Below, one piece after another: positions 53,360 to 62,768 of a stretch of 64,000 nucleotides of DNA. The stretch is from contig CAWJDQ010000002.1 of the NCBI GenBank assembly GCA_963841695.1, positions 62,001 through 126,000 of the forward strand. The letters run 5' to 3'. The notes beneath the pieces are model-generated. The model saw only the letters and a program-made list of their open reading frames with translations. It did no database searches and was not told the origin of the DNA. The position numbers were made by a program, and so were the translations under genes. The stretch is from RYN-230 sp963841695. GTDB taxonomy: Bacteria > Actinomycetota > Actinomycetes > Streptosporangiales > Streptosporangiaceae. Each line of letters starts with the position of its first letter. Position 1 is the stretch's first letter.

Positions 53360-53638
53360 TCAGTCGGGGGGCTCGGCCACCGGGCCCTCGTGCGGCTCGG
53401 CCGTCCGGCCCAGCACCGCGCGCAGCAGCATCTCGGCCGCGTCGGCGGCGATGCGCGCCGTGACCGCGTTCGTGTGGGCACGGTCGAGGTTGCCGAGCGC
53501 GATGCAGTCGAACGCCACCTGCGCGTCGTGCACGGCCAGCTCGAGCTGGCGTGACGCCTCGTCCAGGCTGATCGCCTGCTCGTCGCTGGTCGGGACCCTC
53601 ATCGCCTGCTCGTCACTGCCTGGGATGCTCACGAACAT
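53360..53638 (-). CDS. Small helical hypothetical protein
   Basis: 92 residues; ATG at 53638 three bases after AGGAGG (a GTG three codons on has better spacing). Begins with a repeated SDEQA element, then helices SLDEASRQLELAVHDAQVAF and LDRAHTNAVTARIAADAAEMLLRAVL. No family recognised; the helix pattern suggests a small dimeric four-helix protein. Divergent from the fumarase gene by 139 bases. Confidence 0.6.
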   Translation of the reverse strand: MFVSIPGSDEQAMRVPTSDEQAISLDEASRQLELAVHDAQVAFDCIALGNLDRAHTNAVTARIAADAAEMLLRAVLGRTAEPHEGPVAEPPD

Positions 53639-53777
53639 CTCCCTCCTGACCCGGACCCGCTCACCGCCACCGGGATGCCACACCCTTACCCGGGGGGGAG
53701 CCGGCCATGCAGCCAGCCCCCGGACCTGCCTGGTCAGCTGCGGGCGAGGGCCGCACCGGCGCCAGCCCCGATCTACG

Positions 53778-55460
<1,683 letters not shown>

Positions 55461-55623
55461 GGGGCGGGGCCGCGCCGGGCGCCCCCGGGCAGGCGGTGCG
55501 GGGCGGCCCGGTAAGCGGTGCGTGGCGGCCCGGTGACCGGCGGGCATCCCCCGCCCGACACACGTGGTATTCTCACCCGCTTCCCAGCCAACTCGATGGA
55601 TCCCACGTGTATCGTCGCGTTTC

Positions 55624-57499
55624 ATGCACGTTGCGGCCAGCACGGGGCGGATGGTCGCGGGGCGCTACCTCCTGCGCAGCACCATCGGCCGCGGAGCCAT
55701 GGGAACCGTCTGGCGGGCCCGGGATACCGTCCTGGACCGTGACGTCGCGGTCAAAGAGGTGCGTCTCCGTGGCCCGGTCACCACGGGCTCGGTGATGACC
55801 GAGGAGACCCGGATCCTCTACGAGCGCACCCTGCGTGAGGCACGTACCGCGGCGCGGCTGAACCACCCCGCGGTGGTAACCATCTTCGACGTCGTCGAGG
55901 CGGACGGCAGCCCGTGGATCGTGATGGAGCTCGTCGAGGCCCGGTCCCTGGACCAGGTCCTCACCGAGGACGGGCCGCTGCGCCCGGATCAGGCCGCCGA
56001 CCTGGGCATGCGGGTGCTCGGCGCGCTGGCGTGCGCCCACGCGGCGGGCATCCTGCACCGCGACGTGAAGCCGAGCAACGTGCTGCTCGGCCCCGACCGG
56101 CGGGCCGTGCTGACCGACTTCGGCATCGCCACCCTCGAAGGCGACAGCGGCCTGACCCAGGCCGGGATGGTGATGGGCACCCCGGGCTTCACCGCGCCGG
56201 AACGGATCCGCGGTGATCCGGCCAGCCCCGCCTCGGACCTGTGGTCACTCGGGGCGACGTTGTACGCCGCGGTTGACGGACGCGGCCCGTTCGACGACCG
56301 GGGGAACTCGATCGCGATCCTGGCCGCCATCGCCAACGAGGAAGCTCCGCGGCCCCGGCAGGCCGGCCCGCTGCGCCCCGTCATCGAGGCTCTGCTGCAC
56401 CGGAATCCGCAAGCCCGCCCGGACGCCTCGGGCGTGGGCCGGCTGCTGGCCGCCGCGAGCACGAGGACCGGCGGCGGCACCCGGCCCGGGACCTCCCCCT
56501 CCGGGGACGCGGCCCGGCCGGCCACCCGGGCCGGCGCCCCGCTGCTGACCGCTCCGCTGCGGCTGCCCGGGCCGCAGACGCAGGCCCCGGACGGCACGTT
56601 GCCCGACGGCCAGCCAGCGGATGGCCAGCCGCCGGATGGCCAGTGGGCGGAATTGCTGACCCCGCAGTCCCCCGGGCCCGGCCCGTGGGCTGCCGACCGG
56701 CCGCAGCCTGGCGACGCGCCGTGGGCCAGCCCGGCGCCGGAGCCGGGCGGCCCGCCGTCAGCCAGCCCCCCGTCAGCCAGCCCGCCGTCAGCCAGCCCGC
56801 AGGTGTCCAGGGCCCTCACCGGACAGGCGGGCCGGCATGGCGCCGCCGCGCCGGGCCTCCGGCGCGGGCTGGCGGCCGAATTCGCCGCCCTGCTCCCGCG
56901 CGGGCGCCGCGGGCTCCTGGTCCTGCTCGGCGCCCTGGTCATCGTGGGTGCCGGCATCGTGGCCGGGATCGCGCTGACCCACGGGGGCAGCGGCGGCGGC
57001 GCCCCGGCCGGAGGGACGAGTTCGCCGGCCTGGAACGACGGGCGCGCGGGCCGCGGCGGCCAGCCAAGCCGGCCCCGGGGCTGGCTTCACCATGACGGCT
57101 CCGCCGGGCTGGCAGAGAGTCCGGCAGGGCGCCAGCACCGGCTTCACCAGCCCGGCGGGCGACCGGTCGATCCTGGTCACCCACGCCGCCGCAGGCGTGA
57201 CCGCCCCGGGGGCGCTGCGCCGGCAGCTGGCCCTGGCCGTGGCGCCAGGCAGCTTCCCCGGCTACCAGCCGGCCGGCCGCCGGCCGTTCACCTTCCGCGG
57301 CGGGGCCGGCCTGGCCTGGCAGTTCACTTGGCAGCCCGCCAGCGGGGGCCGGATGGAGGTCCGGGAAATCGGGTTCCGGCTCGCCACCGCGGCCGGCCGC
57401 CAGGTCTACCTGATCCGGGAATCGGCACCCGCAGCCACGTGGGCAGCGGCCCAGCCGCGGTTCCGGCAGGCGCTGAGCACGTTCCAGGCCCGCTCATGA
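55624..57499 (+). CDS. PknB-like Ser/Thr protein kinase with extracytoplasmic domain, one frame break
   Basis: Kinase domain (about 10-270): GRGAMGTVWRARD, VAVKEVRL (Lys), LHRDVKPSNVLLG, LTDFGIATLEGD, GTPGFTAPERIRG. Then a Pro/Gly/Ser-rich juxtamembrane stretch with SASPP repeats, one membrane helix (GLLVLLGALVIVGAGIVAGIAL, about 430-450) and an external domain. The external part changes frame at about 57050: TMTAPPGWQRVRQGASTGF to the TGA at 57499 (about 135 residues, WQFTWQPASGGRMEVREIGF) lies in another frame from the kinase. No PASTA repeats. The ligand-binding end is of a lone actinobacterial type. Confidence 0.82.
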
Positions 57500-57556
57500 C
57501 GCTGGCGGCCGCCCGGCTCCCGGGACGGCCGCCAGCGCCGCAGCGGCGCGGCCGGG

Positions 57557-58426
57557 TCAGTACCCCATGTAGGAGCCGCCCTGGCGGACGGACACGACTC
57601 CGGGGATGTTGTTCATGGAGCCGTACCGGCTGATCGCGTACCGGAAGGCCGCGATCATGTTGTCCACCGGGTTCCAGATGTTGCCGTAGCCGGGCAGCGC
57701 GTAGGCCTTGAACGTCGGGCCGATCACCTGGGCGATGCCCTCGGACGGGTGGCCCGCCGCCGCGTTCGAGTCCCAGCCGTTGTACGCGCCGGGGTTGCCG
57801 CCCGACTCGTGCTGCACCACGATCAAGGCCGCGCTGGTGCTGAGCCGCCCGCGGGATACCCCGTGCCGCTCCAGGACGGTCTCGGCGTGGCAGATCCACC
57901 GGTGCAGGGCGGACGACGCGCACGGCCCGGCCCGCCTGGGACTGGCGTGCGCCGGCCGGGCCCGGACGGCCCGGTGCCCGTTCCTCGCGGAACGGTCCAG
58001 CCGCTGGTGGCGCACGGGCCGTGCGCTGCTGGCGTCGGCCTTGACCGGCGCGGGGTTAGCCGGCCGGGCCGGGGGCGCGGATCTTCCCGGCCGCGCTGCG
58101 GCCGCGGCGGCGGCCCGCCCGGAGGCCAGGATGGCCAGGCCATGGGCGGTCACCGGAAGGCCGCCGGCCTGCTGCGGGGACGCCTGGCCGCCCGTGCCGC
58201 CCGCCCGGTCCACGGTGAGGTGGTCCAGCGGGAGGGTCCTGCTGCTGCTATGCGAGGCCAGGGCCGTGCCGAGCGCCGCGGCTGAGCCGGCGGTGCCCGG
58301 CGTGGCGGTAGCCACGCCCACGGCGGCCAGGGCGGCCGCCGCGACAGTCGCTCCCGCGACTGCGAAGGTGAGACGTGCGGGTTTCCGGTCGGGGTTGGCG
58401 AACGAGAGTGTCCTGGGGTTGGACAA
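57557..58426 (-). CDS. Secreted SLT-type lytic transglycosylase
   Basis: 289 residues from the TTG at 58426 (AAAGGTCAACC upstream). A signal peptide or anchor (TFAVAGATVAAAALAAVGVATATPG) is followed by a long Ala/Pro/Arg-rich spacer and a C-terminal lysozyme-like domain (about 195-289): SAALIVVQHESGGNPGAYNGWDSN with Glu, HPSEGIAQVIGPTFKAYALPGYGNIWNPVDN and MIAAFRYAISRYGS in parts. Cuts peptidoglycan glycan chains; similar proteins act in resuscitation and growth. A promoter with a 250-base leader and a Crp-like site lies upstream. Confidence 0.83.
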   Translation of the reverse strand: MSNPRTLSFANPDRKPARLTFAVAGATVAAAALAAVGVATATPGTAGSAAALGTALASHSSSRTLPLDHLTVDRAGGTGGQASPQQAGGLPVTAHGLAILASGRAAAAAAARPGRSAPPARPANPAPVKADASSARPVRHQRLDRSARNGHRAVRARPAHASPRRAGPCASSALHRWICHAETVLERHGVSRGRLSTSAALIVVQHESGGNPGAYNGWDSNAAAGHPSEGIAQVIGPTFKAYALPGYGNIWNPVDNMIAAFRYAISRYGSMNNIPGVVSVRQGGSYMGY

Positions 58427-58644
58427 GGTTGACCTTTGATCGGGCGCACAGGGTGCGCTCGGCTTCCACCCGGGGGCACTGCGGAGCACAGCGGGGGCTG
58501 GGGTCCGGCAGCGGCGTGCCGATTGGCCGCGGGTCAGGGCGGCGGGTTGCGGGGGGAGCAACATCTGGCACGCCCGGGTGCTTCCGGCCACCCAACATGC
58601 CCAATACCGGCAATTAGTTCTGCCCGAAACCTGCCAAAGGAGAC

Positions 58645-58660
58645 TGTGACCTGGGGCACA
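58645..58660. promoter_or_regulatory. Crp/GlxR-like site upstream of the transglycosylase gene
   Basis: TGTGACCTGGGGCACA fits the Crp consensus TGTGA-N6-TCACA at nine of ten positions. The wider dyad is ACTGTG-N8-CACAGT. It lies about 20 bases downstream of the predicted -10, so would repress or fine-tune. Between 58427 and 58942 no gene was found; besides this site the stretch carries the promoter and the AT-rich 3' region of the next transglycosylase. Confidence 0.6.
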
Positions 58661-58679
58661 GTGCGCGACAGGAAACTCG

Positions 58680-58708
58680 AAGCTATATTCGATTAATCTT
58701 GTTGACAA
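58680..58708 (-). promoter_or_regulatory. Promoter of the transglycosylase gene at 57557
   Basis: Minus strand: TTGTCA (58703-58708), 17 bases (ACAAGATTAATCGAATA), TAGCTT (58680-58685). Near-consensus and AT-rich. It implies a 5' leader of about 245 bases. Confidence 0.65.
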
Positions 58709-58917
58709 GGCATGGTACTGGGAAATCCGAGCAGGCGGAGCCATCGTGTGAGAGACCTCACAAAATAACTCTGCGAATCACTACTACTACTCTCTGTATT
58801 GATTTCTGGACAGCCAAAGACCGCCGGACTCAAGGACCCGAAGGCAGTCTTTAACGGTGAGTAGCGCCTGATAGGCACTTAGTAATAGCGCGAATCCAGG
58901 GAATACGCTGGCAGCAT

Positions 58918-58937
58918 AAAAGCGGTCGTAACGCTTT
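58918..58937 (-). terminator. Short hairpin after the second transglycosylase
   Basis: Minus strand AAAGCG-TTACGAC-CGCTTT followed by TATG, beginning a few bases after the stop at 58943. A small rho-independent-like terminator with a weak T-run. Confidence 0.45.
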
Positions 58938-58942
58938 GCCGC

Positions 58943-59617
58943 TCAGTAGTAACCGTGTGCTTGCCAGAAGGACCAGGCGCTGCAGGGATCGCCGTAGCGG
59001 GACTGGATATAACCCAGTCCCCACTTGATCTGGGTGGTCGGGTCCGTCATCCAGTCCGCACCCGCACTGGCCATCTTGTCCCCGGGCAGCGCCTGCGGAA
59101 TCCCGTACGCGCCGCTGGCATTCTCCGCGTTGTACCGCCAGCCGCTTTCCCGGGTCCAGATGTTGTTCAGGCAGCTGAAATACGTGCTGGGGCTCCAGCC
59201 GAACGACGACAGCATGTTGTAGGCGATGCTCTGGGCCGTACCAGGGTCAGGCGGCGCTGCAGCAACCACTGCGGCGGAGCCGGCGCTGGCGCCTCCCGAG
59301 GTACCCCCGGAGGCCTGCAGGGGCTGTGAGGCGACCTTGGGGGCACCGATGAGGTGCATGGTGTGCGACGCGGCGGACATGACGATCATCTGCTGCCGCT
59401 GCTGCTCAAGCACGGCCACAGCCTGGCTGCTGGACACGGCCGCGGCGGCGATGGCCGCCCCGGAATCAGGAACATTGCCAGGCCGCATAACCACCAGGTA
59501 GCCCGCGATGGCGATCCCGGTCACCGCGGTCACCGCGGTCGCGGTGATGGGCAACAAAGCGCCATTACGGCGTGCCGCCCGTCGTTTTCCGGGGCTTCGC
59601 CTCCGGTGTTCTGACAA
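58943..59617 (-). CDS. Secreted transglycosylase-like protein, second copy
   Basis: 224 residues from the TTG at 59617 (AAGGACAGCC upstream, the same pattern as its neighbour); an ATG-type start at 59710 is less likely. One anchor or signal helix (ITATAVTAVTGIAIAGYLVVM), a short coiled stretch (SSSQAVAVLEQQRQQMIVM), an Ala/Gly spacer and the lysozyme-like domain (about 145-224): YFSCLNNIWTRESGWRYNAENASGAYGIPQ with Glu, GADWMTDPTTQIKWGLGYI and CSAWSFWQAHGYY in parts. Two Cys probably form a disulfide. Belongs to the transglycosylase/Rpf-like group of actinomycetes. Confidence 0.85.
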   Translation of the reverse strand: MSEHRRRSPGKRRAARRNGALLPITATAVTAVTGIAIAGYLVVMRPGNVPDSGAAIAAAAVSSSQAVAVLEQQRQQMIVMSAASHTMHLIGAPKVASQPLQASGGTSGGASAGSAAVVAAAPPDPGTAQSIAYNMLSSFGWSPSTYFSCLNNIWTRESGWRYNAENASGAYGIPQALPGDKMASAGADWMTDPTTQIKWGLGYIQSRYGDPCSAWSFWQAHGYY

Positions 59618-59847
59618 GGCTGTCCTTCCGTGGGCCGAACTCCTGGGCGAGACACCCTGGAGCAGACCGCTGCGCCTACGGGCAGCGCATGGTCCAAGTT
59701 CTTCTGCCAATACCAGCCGCAGAAACTAAGTCACCAAGAACGTGCTGGGCCGAAGGCCTTGAACCATCGGCGCTACCTTGCCAGAGGCGAGGGAGGGGTC
59801 TGCAACCGCTTCCGCTGAAAAAGTTGTGACGGCTGGGCAACCAGCAA

Positions 59848-59863
59848 TGTGGGGTAGATCACA
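59848..59863. promoter_or_regulatory. Crp/GlxR-like site upstream of the second transglycosylase
   Basis: On the minus strand TGTGATCTACCCCACA, again nine of ten matches to TGTGA-N6-TCACA, next to TTGTCA (59867-59872), a possible -35. The whole stretch 59618-60126 is otherwise gene-free: AT-rich from 59815 to 59900, then GC-rich without a credible frame. Confidence 0.55.
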
Positions 59864-60126
59864 AATTGACAACACGTACCGTAACAATTACCTGCTGTAA
59901 GGGACAGGCAAGTTGTGGTCACTGCCTTCCCCGCTGATCGCGGCCGCAACACGCGGGTCTCGTCCCGGACGCGCGGGTTCCCGGGCGTTTGTCCGCCCGC
60001 CCGGGCGGCTCCCGGGCCCGCCCCCAGCGGCCGGCCCGTGGCCGGGCGGCCCCCGGGTGCGGCCGCCCCGGCGGGCCGAGGGTAGCGAACGCGCCTGGCA
60101 CTCAGTCCTCCAGCTGTGAGTTCCGG

Positions 60127-61659
60127 TCACATGCGGGCCGGGTTCTGGCCACGCTTGGGCTGGGCCGGAGCCACGGGGTTGGCCGCCCCGGCCGTGCCGG
60201 TCATCGAGGTGACCGCCTGCGCCGTGGCGTTGATGGTCGCCGCGCTGGCCGCCCCGGCCGCGTTGAGGGTGACCGTCACCGGGTCCGTCAGCCCGAAGCT
60301 GCGGCAGTCGAGGTTGGTGAAGGACAGGTTCAGCCGGTTGGCCAGGAACGTGAACAGGGTGGTGCCCACGGCCGGGACCGGCGTGCTGCCGGTGGCCAGC
60401 AGGGCCTGGTTGTCCCGCAGGAACAGGCTCTGCAGGTTGACCAGGTTCTGGCAGTAGGCCGCCGGGGTGTCCGCGGTCTGCGCCTTCATGACCACGGGCT
60501 GGTCCACGCTGGTCCGGTACCGGTTGGTCTTGCGCTGGCTGAACGCCCCGTTGACCAGGGTCATCGGATCGTTCTCCGGCACCAGCGCGATCGGAGCCGC
60601 CTGGTTCCTGGCCGCGAACAGCTCGTCGAGCGCCTGGGAGGTGCCGGGGCTGCCCGCGTTGGACAGGTCCGGCGCGGTGAACGGCGTGCACCCGAGGGCC
60701 GGGTCGACGAAGCCGTTCAGCAGCGCGTTGTCACTCCCGTTGCTGATCACCGTGGCGCCGGCCAGTGCCGCGGTGTTGGCCGCGGTGTCCTGCGCCGTCT
60801 GGCCGTCGCCGGTGAGCAGGTACTGGGTGGTGACGTTGTCGCTCTGGTCCTGGTCGACGAGGGCGAAGCTGCGCGTGGTCGGGCAGGTCACACCGGGCGC
60901 CTTGGTGGCCGTGCCCAGGGCCGGGACCGTGGTCAGGCCGGCCGTGATGTCCTTGTTCACCGCGGCGAAGAACGCCACGCCGTTGCAGAAGGAGACCTGC
61001 CCGAAGATCGACCCGGCCAGCCCGTTGACGCACTTCGCGCGGCCCAGGGTGGCTCCCGTGGTGCCCTGCAGCGTGAGGTTGGTGCCGTTGAAGCCGAAGT
61101 CGATGGTGACCACCGCGCCCGCCGGGAGCGCAGGCAGCACCGGGGCCGCCGCGGGCTGGGTGCCCTGGGTGATGACCAGCGGCTCATAGGTGCTCAGCGC
61201 CCCGGTGGCCGGGTTGAGGATCGTGGCCTGGGCGAACGCGCCCAGGTTGGCGAAGTTGGCCATGGTGCAGCCGGACGCCTGCGGAGACATCCCGCCGGGG
61301 CCGGTCAGCTGGTACGGCGTGGCCAGGCCCTGCGCGGTCAGCGGGCTGGCCGGCACGACGAGCACGCAGCTCACGCCGGCCGCCGCGGCCGTGGTGGTCG
61401 CGGTCGCCGTGGCCCCGGCGGTCGGGCTGGCCCTCGCGGCCGGGCTGGCGGTGGCCGCCGGGCTGGCGGTGGCCGCCACGGCCGGGGTGGGCGCCGCGCT
61501 CCGGCCGTGCTGGTCCGAGAGGTTCAGGCTCGCATCTCTTTCGCCCTCGAGCCGCAGGCCGAGGACCAGGCCGACCGCCATCGTGATGACCAGGGGGAGC
61601 GCGATGAGCATGAACCGGCTTCTCCGCGCGCCCTTCGGCGTCCACTTCCTGCTGCGCAT
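60127..61659 (-). CDS. Secreted cysteine-containing hypothetical protein (paralog A)
   Basis: 510 residues from the ATG at 61659, with AGGAGG seven to eight bases upstream. One N-terminal membrane/signal helix (FMLIALPLVITMAVGLVLGL), an Ala/Thr/Pro linker with repeated ATASPA units, then a domain of about 390 residues: TPYQLTGPGG, LGAFAQATILNPATGALS, GSIFGQVSFCNGV, SDNVTTQYLLTGDGQTAQD, SQALDELFAARNQAAPIALVPEND, FLANRLNLSFTNLDC. Eight Cys, seven shared with paralog B. No family recognised. Third in a run of three minus-strand genes. Confidence 0.75.
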   Translation of the reverse strand: MRSRKWTPKGARRSRFMLIALPLVITMAVGLVLGLRLEGERDASLNLSDQHGRSAAPTPAVAATASPAATASPAARASPTAGATATATTTAAAAGVSCVLVVPASPLTAQGLATPYQLTGPGGMSPQASGCTMANFANLGAFAQATILNPATGALSTYEPLVITQGTQPAAAPVLPALPAGAVVTIDFGFNGTNLTLQGTTGATLGRAKCVNGLAGSIFGQVSFCNGVAFFAAVNKDITAGLTTVPALGTATKAPGVTCPTTRSFALVDQDQSDNVTTQYLLTGDGQTAQDTAANTAALAGATVISNGSDNALLNGFVDPALGCTPFTAPDLSNAGSPGTSQALDELFAARNQAAPIALVPENDPMTLVNGAFSQRKTNRYRTSVDQPVVMKAQTADTPAAYCQNLVNLQSLFLRDNQALLATGSTPVPAVGTTLFTFLANRLNLSFTNLDCRSFGLTDPVTVTLNAAGAASAATINATAQAVTSMTGTAGAANPVAPAQPKRGQNPARM

Positions 61660-61735
61660 TAATCCACCTCCTGGCCGCCGAGCCCACCGGGATGCACCGG
61701 CGGGGCCCATTGATCACGGCATGATCACGTGTTCG

Positions 61736-62638
61736 TCATCGCTTATGGGCCGCGTCTATCTGCCTGGCCACGGCGAGCGCGCGGTCGATGGGAATCGCGT
61801 ACCCGATGCTGTGCAGCCCGCTGCCTGCCCCGGCCACATCGAGGCCGACGACCTCGCCGGTCAGGTTGACGAGCGGACCACCGGTCTCCTGGCCGGGCAC
61901 GACCTGCGCCGTGGTCCGCATCAGCCCGCCCAGCCGCTGGCGGCCGGCCGTGGCCGTGGCGTCCAGCCCGATGAGGCTGCCGACGTCGAGCGTCGCGCCC
62001 TTGAGCCGGGCGCGGCTGCCCACCGCGGTCACCAGGACCTCGCCGGGCTGATGCCAGGAGAATTGCTGGGACTTGTCGGTGCTGACCGCCACGTCGGCCG
62101 AATTTCCCAACTTGACGGTCGGGAATCGCCCATGGCCCTCCAGCTGGAGCAGCGCGAGATCGGCGGCCGGGTCCGTGCCGATGACCTTGGTGTGGAAGGT
62201 CACGCCCGCGAGCACGTATGTCGCCGTCACCGGCCCGGCTCCGCGCAGGATCTGGTCACTGGTCAGCATCTTTCCCGACGGCGTGATCACCAGGCCGCTG
62301 CCGACCGTGGTGCCGTCCGCGGCCGCGACGCGGACCAGGCCCGGAGCCGACGTCTGCAGGATGTTGCCCTGGTTGTCCTGGGCCGTCAGGTTGTCGTCCT
62401 CCACGAACGTCGCGTTCGACCGGGGCGGAGCCGGGATGGCCGAGGACGGCACGGCCGGGCCCGCCGAGGCAGTGACCTTGATGAGCACGCCGACGCCGAA
62501 GCCGGCCAGCACGCCGACCGCAACGAGCGCCGCGAGCGTGGCCCGCCTGCGCCGTCGCCCCCCCGGGGAAACCGCCGCGGGCTCGCCCGGCCCGGTCTCC
62601 CCAGCTGCGTGCCCTTCACCACTGCCCGGGTCCTGCAT
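61736..62638 (-). CDS. HtrA-like trypsin-fold protein lacking catalytic His and Ser
   Basis: 300 residues from the ATG at 62638 (TTAGGAGCAGGACC upstream). A short cytoplasmic N-terminus, one membrane helix (LAALVAVGVLAGFGVGVLIKV) and an external DegP/trypsin-like domain: VGSGLVITPSGKMLTSDQIL, DPAADLALLQL, GETGGPL-type loop PGQETGGPLVNLTGEVVGLD, IGYAIPIDRAL. Where HtrA has NxHV the residues are SDQI, and GNSGGP is QETGGP. The His and Ser of the triad are thus Gln and Thr; the Asp remains. Probably a binding or scaffold protein, not a protease. Lies between two paralogous secreted genes. Confidence 0.82.
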   Translation of the reverse strand: MQDPGSGEGHAAGETGPGEPAAVSPGGRRRRRATLAALVAVGVLAGFGVGVLIKVTASAGPAVPSSAIPAPPRSNATFVEDDNLTAQDNQGNILQTSAPGLVRVAAADGTTVGSGLVITPSGKMLTSDQILRGAGPVTATYVLAGVTFHTKVIGTDPAADLALLQLEGHGRFPTVKLGNSADVAVSTDKSQQFSWHQPGEVLVTAVGSRARLKGATLDVGSLIGLDATATAGRQRLGGLMRTTAQVVPGQETGGPLVNLTGEVVGLDVAGAGSGLHSIGYAIPIDRALAVARQIDAAHKR

Positions 62639-62768
62639 GGTCCTGCTCCTAACCGCAGAGGTATGAGTGGCGATCGCCGGAGGGCCGTCGCCGGACGCAT
62701 GCTGCTGGGTGGCCCCGGGACTGCCCCGGGGCCACCCAGCAGCGTCACACACGGCGTCCTCAGGGCCG

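Noticed and set aside
58427..58673. A c-di-AMP (ydaO) riboswitch in the 245-base leader of the transglycosylase
   Set aside because: Such leaders often carry one, and GGGTGGAAGCC looked suggestive, but the conserved GACAGCTAACC and GGGGACCC segments are absent.
59989..61662. A 557-residue plus-strand frame opposite paralog A
   Set aside because: Low-complexity Gly/Arg/Val composition and no start site; paralog A has a strong ribosome site, a signal helix and a homolog next door.
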